A DNA stretch of 39,340 bases from Paracoccaceae bacterium (lineage in GTDB: Bacteria; Pseudomonadota; Alphaproteobacteria; Rhodobacterales; Rhodobacteraceae): positions 1 through 39,340 of the forward strand of contig JACONJ010000015.1 of assembly GCA_014323785.1 (NCBI GenBank), given 5' to 3'. Made by a program: the position numbers and the translations under genes. Positions within the stretch are counted from its first letter, which is position 1, and each line of letters begins with the position of its first letter. Positions 33,356-39,340 of the stretch are shown here, piece by piece. The notes beneath the pieces were generated by a model, which saw only the letters and a list, made by a program, of their open reading frames with translations, was not told the origin of the DNA and did not search any database.

Positions 33356-34780
33356 TCATCCCGCCCCCGCCTTTTTCGCAGCAGGGGCATTCAGTCGCCC
33401 TGGCAAATTGCGGGCCCATGCTGAAATGGTTCCCGCCCCCAGGCAGACGACCATATCGCCCGGCCCGGCGAAGGCCCGCACCAAAGCCTCCAGGCCGGAT
33501 TCCCCGCTCAATGCCTGCGCATGGGGATGGCCACGGGCGATCAGCCCCGCGACCAGATCATCCCGGCCGGCACCGGGGATCGGATTTTCACCGGCCGCGA
33601 AGACCTCGGCAATACCAACGATATCGGCTTCGTCGAAACAGGCGCAGAACTCTTTGAACAGCAGGGAAAGCCGCGTGTAGCGGTGCGGCTGGTGAATGGC
33701 GATAAGCTTGCCATCGCCACCCTGCCGCGCGGCCTTTAGCACAGCGGCGATTTCCACCGGATGATGACCATAATCGTCGATGATGGTCACACCGCCCACC
33801 TCGGCCACTTTGGTGAAGCGGCGATTGACGCCTTTGAAATTGGCCAGCGCAGCGCAGAGTTCCGACGGCCCAAGGCCCAGATGCCGGGCCACGGCAACGG
33901 CCGCCAGCGCGTTAGAGACGTTGTGCTCCCCCGGCATTGGCAGGCGGCAGCCTTTGATCACCAGGCCCTCGGCCTGAAGCGCGATGTCAAAATGCGCCCT
34001 GCCGTCGCGACGGGTCAGGTTGACTGCGCGGACATCGGCCTGTGCATTGAAGCCAAAGGTCAGCACGCGACGGTCGGTAATCCGCCCGACAAGTGCCTGC
34101 ACCTCGGGGTGATCGGCGCAACAGACAGCCAGCCCGTAAAACGGGATGTTCGAGACGAAATCGTGGAACCCATCGCGCAAAGCATCGAAATCGCCCCAAT
34201 GTTCCATATGTTCGCAGTCAATATTGGTAACGATGGCAATGGTGGCAGGCAGGCGGTTAAAGGTGCCGTCGGACTCGTCGGCTTCCACAACCATCCATTC
34301 CCCCTGTCCCATCCGCGCGTTAGAGCCATAGGCATGGATGATCCCGCCATTAATCACGGTCGGATCGAGCCCGCCTGCATCAAGAAGCGTGGCAACCATG
34401 GTGGTGGTGGTTGTTTTGCCGTGCGTCCCCGCCACCGCGATGTTCGATTTCAGGCGCATCAACTCGGCCAGCATCTCGGCCCGGCGGACGATTGGCAGGC
34501 CCATGGCACGGGCGGCATCAAGTTCCGTATTGCCCGGTCTGATCGCGCTGGAGATCACAACAACTCCGGCGTTCTTCAGGTTGCCGCCCGTCTGGGCCGT
34601 AAAAATCGTGGCCCCCAGCCCGGCCAGCCGGTCGGTAATTGCAGAGGTTTTCAGGTCCGAACCCTGAACCTGATACCCGTGGTTGAGCAGCACTTCGGCG
34701 ATCCCGGACATCCCGATTCCACCGATCCCGACAAAATGGATTGGACCCAATCGGGCAGGAAGTTTGGTTGCGGCACTCAT
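33356..34780 (-). CDS. murC: UDP-N-acetylmuramate-L-alanine ligase
   Basis: Mur ligase of 474 residues. N-terminal [16 protein letters not shown] Rossmann motif, ATP loop GTHGKTTT at 118-125, [11 protein letters not shown] and [10 protein letters not shown]. It adds L-Ala to UDP-MurNAc in the cytoplasm. The start overlaps the murG stop by 4 nt. Confidence 0.97.
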   Translation of the reverse strand: MSAATKLPARLGPIHFVGIGGIGMSGIAEVLLNHGYQVQGSDLKTSAITDRLAGLGATIFTAQTGGNLKNAGVVVISSAIRPGNTELDAARAMGLPIVRRAEMLAELMRLKSNIAVAGTHGKTTTTTMVATLLDAGGLDPTVINGGIIHAYGSNARMGQGEWMVVEADESDGTFNRLPATIAIVTNIDCEHMEHWGDFDALRDGFHDFVSNIPFYGLAVCCADHPEVQALVGRITDRRVLTFGFNAQADVRAVNLTRRDGRAHFDIALQAEGLVIKGCRLPMPGEHNVSNALAAVAVARHLGLGPSELCAALANFKGVNRRFTKVAEVGGVTIIDDYGHHPVEIAAVLKAARQGGDGKLIAIHQPHRYTRLSLLFKEFCACFDEADIVGIAEVFAAGENPIPGAGRDDLVAGLIARGHPHAQALSGESGLEALVRAFAGPGDMVVCLGAGTISAWARNLPGRLNAPAAKKAGAG

Positions 34781-35880
34781 TGGCGTTCCTTTTTCGACAG
34801 GGTTTCGACCAGTCCGGCGAGTTGCCTGGTTGCATCGGGTTGTGCTGTGGCAAGTGCCGCAGCTGACATCCGTATGGCCGCATCGGGGCGGGTCAGAACC
34901 GCGGCGATATGTTCGGCCACCGCCTCGGGTGTGAATCGCTCCTCGGGGATCAGGATCGCTGCATTGGCGCTTACCAGGGCGCGGGCATTGGCGGTCTGCT
35001 CATCACGGAGCGCGGCGGCAAGCGGCACAAGGATCGAAGGCCGTCCAATGATCGAGATATCGGCAACTGAGGAGGCACCGGAACGGCTGATGATCAATTG
35101 CGCCTCGGACAGACGCCGGGGAATGTCACTGAAAAATGGCTCTACCTCGGCATTCACACCAATCCCGGCATAGGCCGCGGCAACGCGCCCGGCATCTTCC
35201 GGCCGGGCCTGCTGTGCCACGCGGATATGCCGGCGCAACACCACGGGCAGGGCAGCGACCGCCCCGGGCACCACATCGGACAGTATGCGCGCGCCCTGGC
35301 TGCCACCGATGACCACCAATGACATCGGATAGTCGCCAGGCGGGATATAGGCCACCCCGGCCCAGTCCAGCACCGCGGCGCGCACGGGGGTGCCCGTATG
35401 TTCGGCCTTCACCCCCCAGGGCAATTCAGTGGGCCAGGTACCGCAGGCAACAATATCCACCCGTTTCGCGAACAGCCGGTTGACCCGCCCCAGAACCCCG
35501 TTTTGTTCGTGGATCATCCGGGGCCGCCGCGTCAGCCAGGCCGCCGCCATGGCCGGGATCGCGGGATAACCGCCAAAGCCCACCACAACGGCGGGCCGGT
35601 TCCACACCATGCGCCAGCTGGCCACGACGATCCCGGCCAGGATGCGAAACGGTGCGATCAGTTTCATCCCAAACCCGCCCCGCGCCAAAGTGGCAGAGGC
35701 AACCTGCCGCACCTCTACCACGCGGGGAAAGCCGCCAGCATAGCGCACCCCGCGCGCATCCGTGAACAGCGTTACCCGCCAGCCCCGGCGCAGCATCGCC
35801 TCGGCCAGGGCCTGGGCCGGAAACATATGCCCGCCCGTGCCGCCGGCCGCGATGATCAGATGGGGGGGGACCACGGCCAT
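34777..35880 (-). CDS. murG: UDP-GlcNAc:lipid I N-acetylglucosaminyltransferase MurG
   Basis: GT28 glycosyltransferase of 367 residues. GGTGGH at 13-18 is the first glycine-rich loop, then [24 protein letters not shown], and the sugar-nucleotide site [11 protein letters not shown]. It converts lipid I to lipid II at the inner face of the membrane. Four nt separate it from ftsW upstream, and it overlaps murC downstream. Confidence 0.97.
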   Translation of the reverse strand: MAVVPPHLIIAAGGTGGHMFPAQALAEAMLRRGWRVTLFTDARGVRYAGGFPRVVEVRQVASATLARGGFGMKLIAPFRILAGIVVASWRMVWNRPAVVVGFGGYPAIPAMAAAWLTRRPRMIHEQNGVLGRVNRLFAKRVDIVACGTWPTELPWGVKAEHTGTPVRAAVLDWAGVAYIPPGDYPMSLVVIGGSQGARILSDVVPGAVAALPVVLRRHIRVAQQARPEDAGRVAAAYAGIGVNAEVEPFFSDIPRRLSEAQLIISRSGASSVADISIIGRPSILVPLAAALRDEQTANARALVSANAAILIPEERFTPEAVAEHIAAVLTRPDAAIRMSAAALATAQPDATRQLAGLVETLSKKERQ

Positions 35881-35884
35881 GAAT

Positions 35885-37051
35885 CTAACGCTGACGGCGC
35901 AACAGGATGTCGCCGATACCGCCCTGGGGGCGCAGCCGCGTCAGTGCCAGCAGCATCCCGACCGCCGCGCCCGTCGCAATCAGGCTGGAGCCGCCATAGC
36001 TGACAAAGGGCAGTGTCATGCCCTTGGCCGGCAGAAGCCGCACCGCCACGCCCATATTGATGATCGCCTGAAGTGCCAGCATGCTGGCCAGACCGGCACC
36101 CGCCAGGCGGATAAACGGCTCCCGCTCTCGCATCAGGCGAAAGAAGGCGCGAAGCGCGATGACGGAAAACAGCGTGATGATAACCAGCACCAGCACCAGC
36201 CCGTATTCCTCGGCCGCGACCGCGATGATGAAATCGGTGTGCGCATCCGGCAGCGTCCATTTCACCACCCCCTCCCCCAGGCCCGCACCAAAGAACCCGC
36301 CCTCACGAATGGCGTTGGCAGCATAGGCCAGCTGCGTGTTCGGATCCGTTTCAGGGGTCAGAAACCCGTCAATCCGGCGGGCGAAGTGCTCAGAATTGGA
36401 ATAGGCAAAGACGCCCGCAACCCCGATAAGAGCCCCGACCGCCACCAGCATCAGCATCGGCGCACCCGCCACGAAATAGACGACGCACCAGGCAAAAACG
36501 ATCAGCGCGGCCTGGCCAAAATCGGGCTGCATCGCCAGAACGCCCGCAATCAGGATCGTGACTGTCAGGGCTGCCAGCTTGCCCGGCGGGCCGCCCGCCC
36601 CGTGGCCGGCGGTGATCATCCAGGCGATGAAGATCACAAAGACAGGTTTCAGAAATTCGGATGGCTGCACGCTGGCAAAACCAAGCGAGAACCAGCGCAC
36701 AGCCCCCTGGCCGTAATCGGTGCCGAAAAGCGGCAGCAGTGCCAGCGCGGCGCAGGCCCCGAAAAAGCCCAGGATCGCCAGCCGCCGCACCTGTGTTGGC
36801 GAAAGCATGGACACCACCACCATGACCGTCAGTGCCAAACCGCCAAAAGCCGCATGGCGCATGACATAATGGAACGGGTCAAGGCCATTACGTTCCGCCA
36901 GGGGCGGAGAGGCCGCAAACCCCAGCAGCACCCCGATTGCAAGAAGTGCCAGAATGCACCCGATGGTTACCCGGTCGACCGTCCGCCACCAGCGTGGCAA
37001 TACCGCCTCACCCGATTGTACAACCACAGTGCCATGCGCCATTTCTGTCAT
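35885..37051 (-). CDS. ftsW: Peptidoglycan glycosyltransferase FtsW
   Basis: SEDS-family membrane protein of 388 residues with about ten hydrophobic helices. Typical stretches are [20 protein letters not shown] (the catalytic Asp region), [15 protein letters not shown], and [17 protein letters not shown] near the C-terminus. FtsW polymerises septal peptidoglycan together with FtsI. Upstream, where murD and mraY are normally found, there are about 300 bp of gene-free DNA and then R copy 3, so this is the first dcw gene left in the cluster here. Confidence 0.96.
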   Translation of the reverse strand: MTEMAHGTVVVQSGEAVLPRWWRTVDRVTIGCILALLAIGVLLGFAASPPLAERNGLDPFHYVMRHAAFGGLALTVMVVVSMLSPTQVRRLAILGFFGACAALALLPLFGTDYGQGAVRWFSLGFASVQPSEFLKPVFVIFIAWMITAGHGAGGPPGKLAALTVTILIAGVLAMQPDFGQAALIVFAWCVVYFVAGAPMLMLVAVGALIGVAGVFAYSNSEHFARRIDGFLTPETDPNTQLAYAANAIREGGFFGAGLGEGVVKWTLPDAHTDFIIAVAAEEYGLVLVLVIITLFSVIALRAFFRLMREREPFIRLAGAGLASMLALQAIINMGVAVRLLPAKGMTLPFVSYGGSSLIATGAAVGMLLALTRLRPQGGIGDILLRRQR

Positions 37052-37359
37052 GGACCCGCCCGTTCATGCCTCTGCCCGTCCGGGTTGTTTCCCCCGAATC
37101 TGGGGGCCCACCTTAACGCGATCACAGCGCACGGACCAGAGGGGGAAATGCCATGGCGGGTATTCAAGGTGACTGGCGGGTTCTGGCCTGTCTGTCTGCG
37201 CCGCGCATCGGAAAAGCCGCTGGATTGCCGCGCCGTGTTTTTTTTGCACGGCAGGTTTGAACAGGGGGGGGGGTGCGCCCGCGCGGGGCCTGGCCTATAT
37301 AAGGATTCGATTCTGGCCCCTCGCGGCCGGGATGTTAAAAAAGATCCATCGGGATGTTG
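37052..37359. other. Gene-free DNA upstream of ftsW
   Basis: Spacer where dcw genes would be expected. It has a small stem CCCCC/GGGGG at 37091-37106, long G and T runs near 37230-37270 and the string TGCACGGCAGGT resembling DNA that borders R copies 1 and 2. No remnant of murD was recognised. Confidence 0.4.
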
Positions 37360-37477
37360 AAAAAACCCTTGCGCTTTGTGCGGGGTGGTGTAGGTGAATC
37401 GATGATGACGTTTTGTGCTGACATAATCGGCGTGCGGCCCGCCCCTTATTCGGGCGCAGGTTGGGCCTTCGCGGCTT
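37360..37477 (-). ncRNA. R element copy 3: putative small RNA unit
   Basis: Inverted relative to copies 1 and 2, but again pointing away from the RTX gene. It has one GCGAAGCC (37473-37480) plus GCGAAGGC (37465-37472). The hairpin is retained with different bases (GCCC/GGGC) and the 19-nt box is perfect (37411-37429). The end is a CGC/GCG stem within CCC/GGG followed by six T. It reads toward ftsW. Confidence 0.4.
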
Positions 37478-37483
37478 CGCGTA

Positions 37484-37511
37484 ATTACAGCCACGCAGGC
37501 GGGCGCGTCAA
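37484..37511 (-). promoter_or_regulatory. Putative promoter of R element copy 3
   Basis: On the minus strand: TTGACG (37511-37506), 16-nt spacer, TGTAAT (37489-37484). The conserved CCCGTTTGC motif lies upstream at about 37556-37574. Confidence 0.4.
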
Positions 37512-37663
37512 GCCCCCCGCCCACACCCGCCGCGGCCTTACCCAAACAGAACCACCAGCAAACGGGATTTGCGCCCCTTGGGCGGATTTTCCGGCCCCCC
37601 TTACAAAAAACCCTTGTGCAAAAACCTCTTGCGCTGTAACCGCCTTTGCAGTCACAATGCCCC

Positions 37664-37691
37664 TTGACAGGGACTGGGACGATGATAGGGA
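37664..37691 (+). promoter_or_regulatory. Promoter of small membrane gene
   Basis: TTGACA (37664-37669), 16-nt spacer, TAGGGA (37686-37691), 7 nt, ATG 37699. AGGGA could instead act as ribosome site. The same DNA lies before the fused fragment at 19370. Confidence 0.45.
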
Positions 37692-37698
37692 ACGTGGC

Positions 37699-37941
37699 AT
37701 GAGTATCGTAAACATACACATTCCTGAATGGCTTCAGAAGAGCGTGTCAATGCTGGTGGTGCTTGCTGTGGTGGCGGGTGCCGCGTGGTATATGGACCGA
37801 CAGATAGCGCAGATATTGAACGCCAGTGACATGCACAACCAGCGCCTTGTCGATAGGCTGGAGGCGATTCTGACCAGAATCGATGAGCGGACAGAGGCGA
37901 TTTCGCTGAAACTGGCAGAAGTGGATGCAAAGCATGAATGA
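37699..37941 (+). CDS. Small membrane protein with C-terminal coiled coil
   Basis: Protein of 80 residues. A short amphipathic start (MSIVNIHIPEWLQKS) leads into a hydrophobic segment (VSMLVVLAVVAGAAWYM, about 16-32) and then a charged heptad helix (RLVDRLEAILTRIDERTEAISLKLAEVDAKHE). It is thus topologically opposite to the tail-anchored relatives at 1429 and 19791, with the anchor at the N-terminus. Its 5' 60 bp and upstream DNA recur, truncated, before the second RTX gene. The third RTX gene follows 223 bp downstream on the same strand. No family is recognised. Confidence 0.7.
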   Translation: MSIVNIHIPEWLQKSVSMLVVLAVVAGAAWYMDRQIAQILNASDMHNQRLVDRLEAILTRIDERTEAISLKLAEVDAKHE

Positions 37942-38030
37942 TTCCGGTTTTCCGGTCCGTCCTGCCAGTTCAGGATGCGGTTGCGCGGGGGGATAATGCG
38001 GGCCGACCCCGCAATCCCGCCTGGTTTCGC

Positions 38031-38059
38031 TTGACATCCCCCGCCACCGCTGCCGCATT
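38031..38059 (+). promoter_or_regulatory. Putative promoter of third RTX gene
   Basis: TTGACA (38031-38036), 17-nt spacer, CGCATT (38054-38059). The 33-nt block around the -35 and spacer is identical to that before the coiled-coil gene at 20168. At the place of that gene's ATG there is no start codon here, leaving a leader of about 100 nt. Confidence 0.5.
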
Positions 38060-38164
38060 CCCCGAATCCTTGCGGCCCTGAACAGCTGACAAGGGTAACA
38101 CCCCAACCCAACCCCGCGCCGCAGGCATCCACGCCGCGCCGCACAACCTTGAAAGGGACAAAAC

Positions 38165-39340
38165 ATGTCCATCCATAACCAAATCTTCACCGCCGAGCCC
38201 TCGGCATCGGCCATTGCCGTCCCCCAAGGGGCGCAGGGCGTCCTGCTGCCCCTGGCCGCAGAGGCCATCGCGCGCAGTGTCCGCGACGGGGCCGACCTGA
38301 TCGTGGTCCTGCACAACGGCGGCCGCGTTGTCATCTCGGATTTCTATGCCGAAGAGGGCCGGGAACTGGTGCTGGTTGACCCGCAGGGGGCGTTGTTCCT
38401 TGCCGAATTGGGCACCGATGGCGCGATAATCGGGTGGGAACCCCGCACGCGGTCCGAGATTGCGGAGCTCTTCGGCCTTTCAGCCGAGGATGTGGCCGCG
38501 CTTGATGCGGCTACGGGGTCTGACCTGACCGCGCATATGTCCACGCAGGGCTTTCTGGAGGACATCGGCCCCCTTGCTTGGGTTCTCGGTGGCCTGGCCG
38601 TCATCGCCATTGCCGTTGCCCTCAATGATGATGACGACGACGATGACAACACGGTGACCGGCACTGACGGTGACGATACGCTGACAGGCACTGCCGAAGC
38701 CCAAACGATTGATGGCGGTGCCGGGAACGACGCGCTGCACGGTGGTGCCGGTGACGACGTGCTGAACGGCGGTCTCGAAGCCGACACGCTGCACGGTGAT
38801 GCCGGGAACGACTCGCTGCGCGGCGATGGCGGTGACGATGCACTGCACGGTGGTGCCGATGACGACACGCTGGTAGGTGGTTCCGGGAACGACGCGCTGC
38901 ACGGTGGTGCCGGGAACGACAGCCTGAGTGGTAATACCGGAAACGACACGCTGGACGGTGGTGCCGGGAACGACACGCTGGATGGCGGTGCCGGTGACGA
39001 CACGCTGAACGGTGGTGCTGGTGCCGACGCGCTGGATGGCGGTGACGGTGCCGACGACACGGCCAGTTATGCGGGTTCGGATGCGGGCGTGGATGTGACC
39101 GTTAATGGCATGTCGAACACTGGCGGCGACGCCGCGGGCGATACGCTGACCAACATCGAGAACCTGATTGGCTCGGACCACAACGACACCCTGACCGGTG
39201 ATGCTGGTGCCAACCGTCTTGATGGCGGTGACGGTGACGACGTGCTGAACGGCGGTCTCGAAGCCGACACGCTGCACGGTGATGCCGGGAACGACTCGCT
39301 GCGCGGCGATGGCGGTGACGATGCACTGCACGGTGGTGCC
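38165..39340 (+). CDS. RTX adhesin-like protein with BapA-prefix-like N-terminus, partial (runs off right edge)
   Basis: Open from ATG 38165 (AAAGGGA 7 nt upstream) to the window end, 392 codons. Residues about 1-130 resemble the prefix domain of BapA/LapA-type adhesins, with the strand pair [20 protein letters not shown] and [17 protein letters not shown] hydrophobic stretch ([18 protein letters not shown], about 137-153) and a run of seven Asp follow, then nonapeptide RTX arrays and one [11 protein letters not shown]...IENLIGS module. A 107-nt segment at 38751-38857 recurs without change at 39234-39340, 483 bp (161 codons) later. The other two RTX genes lack this prefix. Family knowledge suggests type I export and cell-surface retention. 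Confidence 0.85.
   Translation, partial: MSIHNQIFTAEPSASAIAVPQGAQGVLLPLAAEAIARSVRDGADLIVVLHNGGRVVISDFYAEEGRELVLVDPQGALFLAELGTDGAIIGWEPRTRSEIAELFGLSAEDVAALDAATGSDLTAHMSTQGFLEDIGPLAWVLGGLAVIAIAVALNDDDDDDDNTVTGTDGDDTLTGTAEAQTIDGGAGNDALHGGAGDDVLNGGLEADTLHGDAGNDSLRGDGGDDALHGGADDDTLVGGSGNDALHGGAGNDSLSGNTGNDTLDGGAGNDTLDGGAGDDTLNGGAGADALDGGDGADDTASYAGSDAGVDVTVNGMSNTGGDAAGDTLTNIENLIGSDHNDTLTGDAGANRLDGGDGDDVLNGGLEADTLHGDAGNDSLRGDGGDDALHGGA

Noticed and set aside
35762-37360. Forward ORF of 532 codons opposite ftsW and murG
   Set aside because: Antisense of GC-rich conserved genes; composition rich in Arg, His, Gln and Pro with no family pattern.
37354-37698. N-terminal extension of the small membrane gene through R copy 3 (a frame with FCADIIGVR, also open in the other copies)
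   Set aside because: The 8-bp repeat number changes the frame between copies, so the similarity is of DNA and not of a conserved peptide.

Overview
The window looks like the chromosome of a GC-rich alphaproteobacterium of the Rhodobacterales (Roseobacter/Rhodobacter type). The evidence is the family-level look of nearly every housekeeping protein: a COQ9 protein, the tiny subunit IV of aa3 cytochrome oxidase, a pyrB gene followed by a metal-ligand-free PyrC-like gene, a photolyase next to cyclopropane-fatty-acid synthase, a remnant of a DmdC-type acyl-CoA dehydrogenase, and the gene order ftsW-murG-murC-murB-ddlB-ftsQ-ftsA-ftsZ-lpxC-bamD-recN. No rRNA, tRNA, CRISPR array, transposase or phage gene was found.

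Layout. 1-1.7 kb: an RTX (calcium-binding nonapeptide) gene running off the left edge, a dispersed element here called R, and a small coiled-coil/membrane gene. 2-15.5 kb: ordinary metabolism and maintenance (SDR, clpS, HAD hydrolase, CDP-alcohol phosphatidyltransferase, quinone oxidoreductase, COQ9, rpsU, cox subunit IV, acyl-CoA dehydrogenase remnant, tsaC/sua5, yqgE, DsbD-N-like protein, moaB, udg, pyrB-pyrC'-plsY). 15.5-17 kb: gshA. 17.2-20.2 kb: a second RTX gene, R copy 2 and a second coiled-coil/membrane gene. 20.3-23 kb: phr and cfa. 23.3-37 kb: one long leftward cell-division/envelope cluster from ftsW to recN. 37.3-39.3 kb: R copy 3, a third small membrane/coiled-coil gene and a third RTX gene, with an adhesin-like N-terminus, running off the right edge.

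The least ordinary feature is the threefold RTX cassette. Each RTX gene is accompanied by (i) a copy of R, always pointing away from the RTX gene, and (ii) a gene for a small single-pass membrane protein with a coiled coil. R reads like a small transcription unit: a TTGACR/TGTAAT promoter, 8-bp GCGAAGCC tandem repeats present 6, 4 and 1 times, a hairpin, an almost invariant 19-nt box, and a GC stem followed by a T run. The small genes share a promoter whose predicted start point falls on or next to the ATG. In the second cassette the RTX reading frame is joined out of frame, at an 8-nt microhomology, to the 5' end of a gene that is intact in the third cassette, so these loci recombine with one another.

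Other points worth following: an MraZ-type operator (four phased GTGGG-like pentamers) with no mraZ gene beside it; loss of the usual upstream half of the dcw cluster next to ftsW, where an RTX cassette lies instead; an 8-residue tandem-repeat insertion in an active-site motif of PlsY; an SDR without its catalytic lysine; an internally deleted acyl-CoA dehydrogenase; and a shared 11-bp-phased GTGAAR array in two spacers.
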